Below, piece by piece: positions 1 to 7,356 of a DNA stretch of 42,935 nt. The number at the start of each line of letters is the position of its first letter. Positions within the stretch are counted from its first letter, which is position 1. This DNA is from Streptomyces sp. SolWspMP-5a-2 (GTDB taxonomy: Bacteria > Actinomycetota > Actinomycetes > Streptomycetales > Streptomycetaceae): positions 1 to 42,935 of the forward strand of contig NZ_FMCI01000181.1 of the NCBI RefSeq assembly GCF_900091845.1, given 5' to 3'. Below the pieces are notes generated by a model, which ran no database searches, was not told the origin of the DNA, and was given only the letters and a program-made list of their open reading frames with translations. The translations under genes and the position numbers were made by a program.

Positions 1-861
1 GCCCTCCTCGACCCGCTGGACGTGCCCGCGCCCCGCCGCCGACCCGCGCCGCCGCCCGCCGTGCGCAGCCTGCCCGAGCTGGTCAGGGGCGCCCTCGCCG
101 ACGTCGGCCGGGCCCTCGACATCGGCGCCTCGGTCGCCGTCTCCGGACTGGGGGTGCGCTCCTCGGCCGCGCTCACCTCCGAGGCCACCGGCACCCGGCG
201 CACCGCCGGCGTGGTCATCGACCTCGACGACGTGCACCGCGTCCGCAAGACCGCCGGCGGCACCGTCAACGACGTCCTGATCGCCGTCGTCGCGGGCGCC
301 CTGCGGCGCTGGCTCGACGAACGCGGCGACGGCAGCGACGGCGTCGCCCCCCGCGCCCTGATCCCGGTCTCCCGGCGCCGCCCGCGCACCGCCCACCCGC
401 AGGGCAACCGGCTCTCCGGGTACGTGATGCGGCTGCCCGTGCACGACCCCGACCCGCTCGGCAGGCTCGGCACCGTGCGGGCCGCCATGGACCGCAACAA
501 GGACGCGGGACCCCACCGCGGCGCGGGCGCCGTCGCCCTCCTCGCCGACCACGTGCCGCCGCTCGCCCACCGGCTCGGCGGACCCCTGGTCGGCCAGGCC
601 GCCCGGCTCTGGTTCGACATCCTGGTGACCAGCGTGCCGCTGCCCGGCGTCGGCCTGCTGCTCGGCGGCCACCCGGTCACCGCGGTCTTCCCGTTCGCCC
701 CGCTGGCCCGCGGCCAGTCCCTCGCCGTGGCCGTCTCGACCTACCGAGGCAACGTCCACTACGGCCTGGTCGCGGACGCGGCGGCCGTCCCCGACCTCGA
801 CCGGCTGGCCGCCGCGCTCACCGAGGAGATGGCCGCGCTGCGCACCGCCTGCGGCTCCTGA
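1..861 (+). CDS. WS/DGAT-type acyltransferase, C-terminal part (5' truncated by window edge)
   Basis: This is the C-terminal 286 residues of a wax ester synthase/diacylglycerol acyltransferase-family protein; the frame is open at base 1, so the start lies outside. The family joins an acyl-CoA to an alcohol or diacylglycerol. What can be seen is the second half of the fold: the GTVNDVLIAVVAGALRRWL helix, the RALIPVSRR strand, and near the end the typical region with PLPGVGLLLGG, PFAPLARGQSLAVAV and a YGLVAD stretch that matches the family's C-terminal domain (DUF1298-like). The catalytic HHxxxDG motif would lie upstream, so activity cannot be judged here. Whether the physiological product is triacylglycerol, wax ester or another ester cannot be told. 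The gene ends 102 bp before the next gene on the same strand. Confidence 0.8.
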   Translation, partial: ALLDPLDVPAPRRRPAPPPAVRSLPELVRGALADVGRALDIGASVAVSGLGVRSSAALTSEATGTRRTAGVVIDLDDVHRVRKTAGGTVNDVLIAVVAGALRRWLDERGDGSDGVAPRALIPVSRRRPRTAHPQGNRLSGYVMRLPVHDPDPLGRLGTVRAAMDRNKDAGPHRGAGAVALLADHVPPLAHRLGGPLVGQAARLWFDILVTSVPLPGVGLLLGGHPVTAVFPFAPLARGQSLAVAVSTYRGNVHYGLVADAAAVPDLDRLAAALTEEMAALRTACGS

Positions 862-963
862 ACGGACCGGGTTTGGTGGACGGCCCGGCGCTCCGTAAAA
901 TTCCCTGTTCGACAGCGGGCGCGACCGAGCGCCGCGACGGCAGACCAGGGAACGGCAGCGGCC

Positions 964-2439
964 ATGACGGTGACAGACAACGGCTCGACGACCACGGACG
1001 AGGTCGTTCCCGTGCCCGGCATCGACCCCGAGCGGCTCGCCGTCTGCCTCAGCGTGCTCGACGAACTCGACCGGCTGGACGTCGACCACCCCGACGCGAT
1101 CGCCGTGCGCCGGGCCACCGCCGGCATCTACCGCACGGTCAAGCAGCGCCGCCGCCAGGAGCGCCGCGCCTCCAAGACCGCCCACGACAAGGCGGTCACC
1201 GAGGCCACCGCGACCGGCTCGGCCCAGCGCATCGACGACGAGACGGAGGGCATCCTGCCCTCGTCGGCCACCGAGCAGGGCAGGCTCGCCGGGATACTCC
1301 AGCGGCCCCGCTCCTGCTACACCTGCAAGTCCCGGTACGTCGAGGTCGACTACTTCTACCACCAGCTCTGCCCGAGCTGCGCCGCCGAGAACCGCGCCCG
1401 CCGCGAGGCCCGCGCCGACCTCACCGGCAAGCGCGCCCTGCTCACCGGCGGGCGCGCCAAGATCGGCATGTACATCGCGCTGCGGCTGCTGCGCGACGGC
1501 GCCCACACCACCATCACCACCCGCTTCCCCGGCGACGCCGTCCGCCGCTTCAAGGCCCAGCCCGACAGCGCCGACTGGATCGGCCGCCTGAAGATCGTCG
1601 GCATCGACCTGCGCGACCCGGCGCAGGTCGTCGCGCTCGCCGACTCCGTCGCCGCCGAGGGCCCGCTCGACATCCTGATCAACAACGCCGCCCAGACCGT
1701 GCGCCGCTCCCCGCAGGCGTACAGCGAGCTGGTCACCGCCGAGTCCGCGCCGCTGCCCGCGGGCGAGCTGCCCGCCTCCGAGGTCATCGGCACGTTCGGC
1801 TCCGGCGCGGTCGCCGCCCTCCCGGTGGCCGGTGGCGGCGCCCTCACCGCGCAGGACGTCACCGATCTCGCCCTGATCTCGGGCTCGGCCTCGCTGGAGC
1901 GGATCGCCGCCGGTACCGCCATCGACGCCGGTGGCCTGGTGCCCGACCTGCACGACACCAACAGCTGGATCCAGGCCGTGGAGGAGGTCACGCCGGTCGA
2001 GCTGCTCGAGGTGCAGCTGTGCAACTCGACGGCGCCGTTCATCCTGATCAGCCGCCTGCGTGCGGCGATGGCGGCCGCCGAGTCGCCCCGCACCTACATC
2101 GTCAACGTCTCCGCCATGGAGGGCGTCTTCAACCGCGGCTACAAGGGCGCGGGCCACCCGCACACCAACATGGCCAAGGCCGCCCTGAACATGCTGACGC
2201 GCACCAGCGCCCAGGAGATGTTCGAGAAGGACGGCATCCTGATGACGGCCGTCGACACGGGCTGGATCACCGACGAGCGGCCGCACCCGGACAAGCTCAG
2301 GATGGCCGAGGCGGGCTTCCACGCCCCGCTCGACCTGATCGACGGGGCCGCTCGGGTATACGATCCGATTGTGCGTGGAGAACAGGGCGAGGACCTGTAC
2401 GGCGTCTTCCTGAAGGACTACGCACCCGGCAAGTGGTGA
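964..2439 (+). CDS. Long SDR-fold protein with N-terminal Cys4 zinc-knuckle-like segment; catalytic Tyr missing
   Basis: The 491-residue product has three parts: an acidic, charged N-terminus (1-110), a C118-YT-C121 plus C136-PS-C139 pair pattern that looks like a small zinc knuckle, and a Rossmann/SDR domain from about residue 152. Within the SDR domain the nucleotide loop reads TGGRAKIG (161-168) rather than TGxxxGIG, NNA (240-242) is present, and S383 fits the catalytic serine. The position expected to hold the YxxxK tyrosine reads T401-NMA-K405, so lysine is kept and tyrosine replaced. An insertion of roughly 90 residues (about 245-335) follows NNA. It may be a reductase with a different proton donor, or a non-catalytic nucleotide-binding protein. 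The ATG follows a GGCAGCGGCC stretch that is a poor ribosome site. I do not recognise a named gene. Confidence 0.75.
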   Translation: MTVTDNGSTTTDEVVPVPGIDPERLAVCLSVLDELDRLDVDHPDAIAVRRATAGIYRTVKQRRRQERRASKTAHDKAVTEATATGSAQRIDDETEGILPSSATEQGRLAGILQRPRSCYTCKSRYVEVDYFYHQLCPSCAAENRARREARADLTGKRALLTGGRAKIGMYIALRLLRDGAHTTITTRFPGDAVRRFKAQPDSADWIGRLKIVGIDLRDPAQVVALADSVAAEGPLDILINNAAQTVRRSPQAYSELVTAESAPLPAGELPASEVIGTFGSGAVAALPVAGGGALTAQDVTDLALISGSASLERIAAGTAIDAGGLVPDLHDTNSWIQAVEEVTPVELLEVQLCNSTAPFILISRLRAAMAAAESPRTYIVNVSAMEGVFNRGYKGAGHPHTNMAKAALNMLTRTSAQEMFEKDGILMTAVDTGWITDERPHPDKLRMAEAGFHAPLDLIDGAARVYDPIVRGEQGEDLYGVFLKDYAPGKW

Positions 2440-2513
2440 TCCGCCTGCCCCGTGCCCGCCCCTGAGCCGTCCGGGAACCCCGGCCCTGCGGAACAGCCGC
2501 GCCGGGAGTCGTC

Positions 2514-2750
2514 ATGGCAAGTCCGAGTCCGCACATCGATCCGCGCGCCTTCGGGGACGCCCGGAACCACTACGCGACCGACGACCAGTTCTACGGCAGG
2601 GACCGGCCCGCGCAGCCCGTCCTGCCCGAGGACCGGCCACGCGGCGGCGTCACGGGAGAGGTGGCCCGCCACCGGGGCACCTGGGCGACCGTGGGGCTGG
2701 TGGCCGTCATCGTGCTGCTGGTCCTGATCGGGATCGCCCTGTTCCCGTGA
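2514..2750 (+). CDS. Small single-pass membrane protein, unknown function
   Basis: The product is 78 residues. A hydrophilic, proline- and charge-rich N-terminus (about 1-52) is followed by one strong hydrophobic helix near residues 55-77 (TWATVGLVAVIVLLVLIGIA) that runs almost to the C-terminus, which fits a tail-anchored or type II membrane protein. There is no signal peptidase site. GGGAG lies about 7 bases before the ATG and supports this start. It follows the SDR-fold gene by 74 bp on the same strand and converges with the next SDR gene. Similar short Streptomyces membrane proteins are known only as domains of unknown function. No function is assigned. Confidence 0.6.
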   Translation: MASPSPHIDPRAFGDARNHYATDDQFYGRDRPAQPVLPEDRPRGGVTGEVARHRGTWATVGLVAVIVLLVLIGIALFP

Positions 2751-2762
2751 GGGAGTGAGCAG

Positions 2763-2783
2763 GCCCCGCCGCGGCCCGGGGGC
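2763..2783. terminator. Weak hairpin between convergent genes
   Basis: CCCCG (2764-2768) pairs with CGGGG (2777-2781) around a GC-rich loop, in the 37-bp gap between two convergent genes. There is no U-tract, as is common in Streptomyces. The stem is short, so this is a tentative shared terminator. Confidence 0.3.
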
Positions 2784-2787
2784 GCCG

Positions 2788-3597
2788 TCACCGACCGGAC
2801 TCCGGCGGGGTCCGTGTCCTGAGCCGGTCGTGGACGGCGTACCCGGCCGAGTGCGCCGTCCGCACCCGGGTGCCGCCGTCCACCAGCAGGTCCGCGCCGG
2901 TGACCCACTCCGCCGCGTCCGACACCAGCCACAGCACCGCCCGCGCGACGTCGTCCGGCTCGCCGATCCGCCCGAGCGGCAGCCCCGCCGCGACCTCCGC
3001 CTCGGCCCCCTCCCAGACGAACCGCGCGAGATCGGTCCGCACCAGACCGGGGGAGACGGCGTTCACCCGCACCCCGGGCGCCAGCTCGCCCGCGAGCTGC
3101 CGGGTCAGGTGCGCCAGGGCCGCCTTGCTCGTCCCGTACGCCCCGACGTTCGGCCCCACGTGCTCGGCGCCCTCCGTGCCGACGTTGACGACCACGCCCC
3201 CGTGCTCCCGCAGCCACCCCCGCCACGCGCACCGCACCAGCCGCAGCGGCGCCTCCACGTTCACCGCGAACGCCCGCCGCCACTGGTCCGGGTCGACGTC
3301 CATCAGCGGCCCGTAGGGCTGGTTGGTCGCCGCGTTGTTCACCACGATGTCCAGCCGCCCGAACGCGCGCAGCGCCGCCTCCACCACCTCCCGGGGGTGC
3401 CCGGGGTCCGCGAGGTCGCCCGCGACCCCGACCCCGCCGAGCGCCCCGGCGACGGCCCGGACCTCCGCCGCGTCCCGCGCGGTCACGCACACCCGCGCGC
3501 CCGCCCCGGACAGCCGCTCGGCGACGGCCCGGCCGATCCCGCGCGTCGCCCCGGTGACGACGGCGGCCCTGCCGCTGAGCCCGTACGACGGCGTCAT
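2788..3597 (-). CDS. Classical SDR-family oxidoreductase
   Basis: The 269-residue protein has the classical SDR layout: TGATRGIG cofactor loop (15-22), NNAA (87-89 region), Y153-GTS-K157 catalytic pair, and the PG/T segment SPGLVRTDLA. The residue 13 positions before the tyrosine is T140 instead of the usual serine, a change that can still support catalysis. The C-terminus carries the typical VTGADLLVDGGTRV ending plus a 25-residue tail. An NAD(P)-dependent alcohol or keto reductase is likely; the substrate cannot be read from sequence. It starts 25 bp after the degenerate HD-like gene on the same strand, so the two are probably co-transcribed. The ribosome site before the ATG is weak. Confidence 0.85.
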   Translation of the reverse strand: MTPSYGLSGRAAVVTGATRGIGRAVAERLSGAGARVCVTARDAAEVRAVAGALGGVGVAGDLADPGHPREVVEAALRAFGRLDIVVNNAATNQPYGPLMDVDPDQWRRAFAVNVEAPLRLVRCAWRGWLREHGGVVVNVGTEGAEHVGPNVGAYGTSKAALAHLTRQLAGELAPGVRVNAVSPGLVRTDLARFVWEGAEAEVAAGLPLGRIGEPDDVARAVLWLVSDAAEWVTGADLLVDGGTRVRTAHSAGYAVHDRLRTRTPPESGR

Positions 3598-3622
3598 CGC
3601 CGTACCGTCTCACGACGGACCG

Positions 3623-4072
3623 TCAGTCGTAAGCCCCGAGACGGGAGTTGCGCTCGGCGACGAGTTCCAGGACGGTCCGCCAGTCCTCCAGCACCCCGGC
3701 GTCGAAGCCGCCGTGGCGGCTCTCCTCGTCCGCGTGGCGCAGCCGCAGCAGGTCGTCGTCGCTGCCGGGTCCCGCGCGGTGGTGGGAGCGCACCAGCCGG
3801 GCCACCCGCTCGCCGAGCAGCGCGCGCACCGCGTCCGCCGCGCGGTCCTGGTGCGCCCGCTCCCCGCCCGGCCCCAGCAGCGGCCCGATGACCTGCACAA
3901 GCCCCGCCACCTGCAGCTCCTTGTCGGCCGGGCGCCCGCGGCGCAGCAGCGCGGCGGTCCGCAGCGCGCGCTGGTGCAGGTCGGCGCGGCCGTCCGGTGG
4001 TCCTGGGGAGTCCCACGAGCCCCGGCAGGCGTACAGCAGATCCATCAGCTCTTCGACACTGCGCAGCTCCAT
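3623..4072 (-). CDS. Degenerate HD-domain-like small protein
   Basis: The product is 149 residues and mostly helical. The segment DKELQVAGLVQVIGPLL (50-66) resembles the ELxxAALLHDIGHLL helix of HD-domain proteins of the PhnZ/inositol-oxygenase-like type, followed by a helix like GAxxLxxxFGxxVxxLVxxH (RAADAVRALLGERVARLVRSHH). The metal-binding His-Asp doublet is replaced by Gln60-Val61 and the later His by Pro, so metal-dependent oxygenase or phosphohydrolase activity is doubtful. GAGAGGA precedes the ATG. It lies directly upstream of the SDR gene. The family assignment is inference from helix pattern alone; an unrelated helical protein is the alternative. Confidence 0.55.
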   Translation of the reverse strand: MELRSVEELMDLLYACRGSWDSPGPPDGRADLHQRALRTAALLRRGRPADKELQVAGLVQVIGPLLGPGGERAHQDRAADAVRALLGERVARLVRSHHRAGPGSDDDLLRLRHADEESRHGGFDAGVLEDWRTVLELVAERNSRLGAYD

Positions 4073-4529
4073 GCGCCGGTCCTCTCCGCCGGACGAGCCG
4101 TTTGCCGCGCGTCAGCAGATCATGGCCGCCTTGCGAATCGGCCAACGGGACCTGAACTGCGCTCCGGGCCGGACGCCCCGAGCGACGTCCTCTGTAGGCC
4201 GTTCGGGTGAAGGCAGATCGGGTCGTAAGCGGGCGAACAGTGGCATAGCATGTCCAGTGACTGCGCGCGGACTTGAGGGATTACCCGGTGTTTCCCCTCC
4301 CTATCGAGCGAGCCCCCGCTCATCTGGTTAATGTGGACCGGACGGACAGCACCAGGGTTCCACCCACACCCACGTCCGTCCCGGGGCATGCCGGTGCACA
4401 GCGGCCTGCTCGTACGGAAGACCGGCGCCACCGCGTCCGAACTGCTCGACCCACACCCGAGCGGGGTGTCACAGATCGGTCCGGACGACCGGCCCGCCCC
4501 GAGGGTGACCGACACATAAGGAGTGCGCG
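4073..4529. other. 457-bp intergenic region, no convincing gene
   Basis: This divergent gap should hold promoters for the HD-like gene (leftward) and the small protein gene (rightward). Short open frames are present, for example 4331-4519 on the plus strand, but their codon use lacks the strong third-position GC bias of real genes here and none has a good ribosome site. It is somewhat less GC-rich than its surroundings around 4230-4340 (for example catagcatgtcc, gagggattaccc, ctggttaatgtgg). I see no confident promoter boxes, riboswitch or repeat. Confidence 0.5.
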
Positions 4530-4709
4530 GTGACACCAGAAGAGACGAAGACTCGCGACGAACGCCCCAAGGAACCCGTGAAGGCCGCCGCCGGCCGCCG
4601 CAAGGGACAGCTCGGCAGCCTCGACGTGTGGGCCAGGTCCGCCCCGATCCGGCTGGCCGGGTACGAGGACGACCTCGCCGAGCCCCACATCCTGCCCAGC
4701 GTCGACTGA
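4530..4709 (+). CDS. 59-residue small charged protein, unknown
   Basis: A GTG start follows a strong AAGGAG six bases upstream, and the frame encodes 59 residues before TGA. The N-terminal half is highly charged (EETKTRDERPKEP, then a GRRKGQ stretch). The second half reads LGSLDVWARSAP, IRLAGYEDDLAEP and HILPSVD and is acidic and more structured-looking. There are no cysteines, no signal peptide and no membrane helix. A 9-bp GC hairpin directly downstream suggests it is a separate transcript from the acetyltransferase gene. Ribosome site, third-position GC and terminator together make it a real gene. It could be a small regulatory protein or a leader-like peptide; I do not recognise it. Confidence 0.7.
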   Translation: MTPEETKTRDERPKEPVKAAAGRRKGQLGSLDVWARSAPIRLAGYEDDLAEPHILPSVD

Positions 4710-4717
4710 GCCGTCCG

Positions 4718-4744
4718 GCCCCCGCGACCGCCGACCGCGGGGGC
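4718..4744 (+). terminator. Strong intrinsic-type hairpin after small protein gene
   Basis: GCCCCCGCG (4718-4726) and CGCGGGGGC (4736-4744) form a perfect 9-bp stem with a 9-base loop, nine bases after the stop codon of the small protein gene and 17 bases before the next start. There is no clear U-tract. Confidence 0.7.
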
Positions 4745-4761
4745 GTGCCAGACTCACCCCC

Positions 4762-5244
4762 ATGATCATCAGGGAAGCCACAGCCGGTGACTGGCCGCAG
4801 ATCTGGCCCTTCTGGCACCGGATCGTCGCCGCCGCCGAGACCTACGCCTGGGACCCGGACACCTCCGAGGAGGCCGCCCGGGTCCTGTGGATGAACCCGG
4901 CGAAGCGCGTGTTCGTCGCCGAGGACGAGACCGGCGCCGTCGTCGCCTCCGCCTACCTCACCCCGAACTACGCGGGACCCGCCGCCCGCATCGCCAACGC
5001 GGGCTTCATGGTCGACCCGGACCGCTCGGGCCGTGGTCACGGCCGCGCCCTCGCCGAACACCTGCTGACCGCCGCCGCTGCCGAGGGCTACCGGGGCATG
5101 GTCTTCAACGCCGTCGTCGAGACGAACCCCGCGGTCGCCCTGTGGACCTCCCTCGGGTTCACGATCCTCGGCACCGTCCCCGACGCCTTCGAGCACCCCC
5201 GGCACGGACGGGTGGGGCTGCACGTGATGTACCGGGCGCTGTAG
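4762..5244 (+). CDS. GNAT-family N-acetyltransferase
   Basis: The 160-residue protein matches single-domain GNAT enzymes, which move an acetyl group from acetyl-CoA to an amine. It begins MIIREATAGDW, the usual first strand and helix. The acetyl-CoA pyrophosphate loop is SGRGHG (89-94) before a long helix (RALAEHLLTAAAAEGY), then the beta-5 segment VFNAVVETNPAVALWTSLGF with the typical N-x-x-A-x-x-L-x-x-x-x-G-F pattern. The C-terminal ending HVMYRAL is also typical. The glutamine/arginine usually opening the loop is Ser89 here. The substrate is unknown; relatives are often loosely labelled phosphinothricin acetyltransferase-like. It is convergent with the amidase gene. Confidence 0.85.
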   Translation: MIIREATAGDWPQIWPFWHRIVAAAETYAWDPDTSEEAARVLWMNPAKRVFVAEDETGAVVASAYLTPNYAGPAARIANAGFMVDPDRSGRGHGRALAEHLLTAAAAEGYRGMVFNAVVETNPAVALWTSLGFTILGTVPDAFEHPRHGRVGLHVMYRAL

Positions 5245-5298
5245 CCCGCTCGCGCTCGGCCGCGGGCCCGTCGACGGCGGGCGCACCGGCGGGGTCGG

Positions 5299-6642
5299 TC
5301 AGTCGAGCGGTGCCGTCCGCCGCCACGGGCGCAGGGACTCGATCCGCGCGGCCAGGTCCAGCAGGTCCTGCTCGGAGCCGGGGGGTCCGGCCAGTTGCAC
5401 GGCGCACGGCGCACCCGAGGGCAGGGAGCCGAACGGCACCGACATCGCGGGCCAGCCGGTCAGGTTCCACGGCGGCGACAGCGGTGAACAGGCGCTGTTC
5501 ACCAGGGCGTTGCGCAGCCAGCTCCGCTCGTGCCAGGGCTCGGCGGCGGGGGAGCGGCGGGCCAGCGCCGGGGTGAGCAGGATGTCGTGCTCGGCGAAGA
5601 ACGGCTCCAGACGGCGGCGCAGCGCGTCCCGGGCGGTGCTCGCGCGCACCCCCTTCAGGAACCGGCGTCCCAGGGCCGCCTGGGTGCGGGTGCGGCGGGT
5701 GAGGAGCGCCGGGTCGAGACCCTCCGCGTCGACCGCGACGCCCGCGGTCCAGTGGGCCAGCGCGGTGACGGCCAGGGCGGCGGGGTACGGCGGTTCGGCC
5801 CGCCTGACCTGGTGACCGGCCTTGATCAGCACCCCGGCCGCGTCCCGCGCCGCCGCCCGGAACGGCGCGTCGACCGGGACCCCGGCCACCGGGCTGCGCA
5901 GCGAGACGGCGATCCTGCGCGTCCCGGTCATCGGCGCCCAGGACGGCTCGGTGCCCGCGAGGACGGCGCACATCAGCCGGGCGTCCGCGACCGTCGTCGC
6001 CAGCGGGCCGTTCTCGGACATCCCGAACCAGTCGCCCCCGCCGATCCGCGCGGGGAGCACCCCGTACCCCGGTTTCAGCGTGACGAGACCGCAGGCGGCC
6101 GCCGGGATGCGCAGCGAGCCCATGCCGTCGTTGCCGAGGGCGATCGGCGCCATCCCGGCGGCGACGGCGGCCGCGCTGCCGCCCGAGGAGCCGCCCGCCG
6201 AGCGGGTGAGGTCCCACGGGTTGCGGGTGATGCCGTGGACGCCGTCGGTGGTGCCGAACACGCACAGCTCGGGCACGTTCGTGAGGCCGACGACGACCGC
6301 GCCCGCCGCCCGCAGCCTGGCCACCGTCACATGGTCCGCCGCCGCGGGCGTGTCCGGTGTCGCCGCCGACCCGTTCCGCTTCGGCTCGCCGCGCACGTCC
6401 AGGTTGTCCTTGACGGCCAACGGCACCCCGGCGAGCGGGAGTTCGGCGAGGTCGCCGCGGGCGGCCAGTTCGTCCGCCTCGGCGAGCGCCGCCTCGGCCC
6501 TGACCGCGCGGAACGCCCCGACGCGCCCGTCCAGCCGCGCGATCCGGTCGAGGTGCTCGGCCACCACCTCACGCGGCGTGGCCCGCTTCTCCCGGACGGC
6601 GGCGGCGATCTCGACGGCGCTGCGGCCGACCCAACTGGTCAC
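5299..6642 (-). CDS. Amidase-signature-family amidase
   Basis: The 447-residue protein has the Lys-cisSer-Ser triad of the amidase signature family: K78 in PLAVKDN, the Ser152/153 region in AGGSSGGSAA, and S176 in GMGSLRIP. It would hydrolyse a carboxylic amide. The usual DTGGS loop reads DGMGS, a variant. The start chosen is a GTG with GAGGAG five bases upstream; an upstream ATG at 6831 would add 63 residues of proline/arginine-rich sequence that reads into the repeat region and is unlike a real N-terminus. There is no signal peptide, so it is cytoplasmic. The substrate is unknown; GatA is unlikely because GatB and GatC are not adjacent and the protein is shorter than usual for GatA. Confidence 0.85.
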   Translation of the reverse strand: MTSWVGRSAVEIAAAVREKRATPREVVAEHLDRIARLDGRVGAFRAVRAEAALAEADELAARGDLAELPLAGVPLAVKDNLDVRGEPKRNGSAATPDTPAAADHVTVARLRAAGAVVVGLTNVPELCVFGTTDGVHGITRNPWDLTRSAGGSSGGSAAAVAAGMAPIALGNDGMGSLRIPAAACGLVTLKPGYGVLPARIGGGDWFGMSENGPLATTVADARLMCAVLAGTEPSWAPMTGTRRIAVSLRSPVAGVPVDAPFRAAARDAAGVLIKAGHQVRRAEPPYPAALAVTALAHWTAGVAVDAEGLDPALLTRRTRTQAALGRRFLKGVRASTARDALRRRLEPFFAEHDILLTPALARRSPAAEPWHERSWLRNALVNSACSPLSPPWNLTGWPAMSVPFGSLPSGAPCAVQLAGPPGSEQDLLDLAARIESLRPWRRTAPLD

Positions 6643-6829
6643 GACGGCTCCTCGGGGTGCGGTGCGTGGTCCTCGCGCGTACGGAAGCACTCTGCCCGGC
6701 CGGACACCGCACGTCGAGGGCGACGGGCCGCGCGGGCGCAACCGGCCCAACGGGTCCCCAGGGAGCACCGGTTGGGGACCGGCACGTCCGGCTGATGATG
6801 GGGGATCGGGGGATCGCCCGATGCTGCTC

Positions 6830-7160
6830 ATCGAGCGTCGAGTGGCGACGGGCGGGTGCCGGGTGGCGATGGGCGGGTGCCGGGTGCCGGGTGCCGGGTC
6901 GCGGGTGCCGAGCGGCGGGTGGCGGGTGCCGAGCGGCGAGGGCCGAGTGGCGAGTGCCGGGTGCGAGGCGTGGAGTGCGGGGCGTGCTGGGGTCGGTGTC
7001 GGGTGCCGAGCGGCGGGTGGTGGGTGCCGAGCGGCGAGTGCCGAGTGCCGGGCGCCGGGCGCCGGGTGCGGGGCGTGGGGTGCGGGGCGTGCAGGGGGCG
7101 GTGCCGGGTGCCGGGTGCCGGGTGGGGTGTGCGGGGCGGTGCGGGGCGGTCGTGCCGCTG
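6830..7160. repeat. Degenerate heptamer tandem repeat (GGGTGCC-like), about 330 bp
   Basis: On the plus strand the sequence is built from 7-bp units of type GGGTGCC, GAGTGCC, GAGCGGC and GGGTGGC in near-perfect heptad register. A longer sub-block starting GTGCGNGGCGTGG recurs at 6961 and 7066, exactly 105 bp (15 heptads) apart. G-runs at 6875, 6882, 6889, 6896 and 6903 fit a G-quadruplex pattern with 4-base loops. Because 7 is not a multiple of 3, all frames read as a repeated 7-residue peptide and stay open, which creates false ORFs on both strands. It lies in the divergent gap between the amidase and GH20 genes. Confidence 0.85.
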
Positions 7161-7285
7161 GCCCGGCGCTTGGACATTCGGGGGGCGGCTCTTGGACTTT
7201 TCGCGCCCGGCCCGGCTCCCGGCCGCCCGGCCCTGATCAGCGCGGAGTCGGGCGATCCGGCCGACACCCCTGGTTCCGGGCGCCG

Positions 7286-7314
7286 TTGACACCCGTCCGG
7301 GGCCGTCCGATCAT
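7286..7314 (+). promoter_or_regulatory. Probable sigma-70-type promoter for the GH20 gene
   Basis: TTGACA (7286-7291) is followed after 17 bases by GATCAT (7309-7314), four of six matches to TATAAT. The start codon is 43 bases further on. A 10-bp direct repeat GGCCGTCCGA (7301-7310 and 7316-7325, 15-bp step) overlaps the -10 region and could be a regulator site. Confidence 0.55.
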
Positions 7315-7356
7315 CGGCCGTCCGAAGACCGGGGGCTGCCGGAAGGGTCGTGTGCC

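Noticed and set aside
4331..4519. 62-residue open frame ending just before the small protein gene
   Set aside because: No ribosome site, irregular third-position GC and low-complexity Pro/His content; likely chance.
6643..6831. N-terminal extension of the amidase to an upstream ATG
   Set aside because: The GTG at 6642 has GAGGAG at ideal spacing and the extension has no amidase homology pattern.
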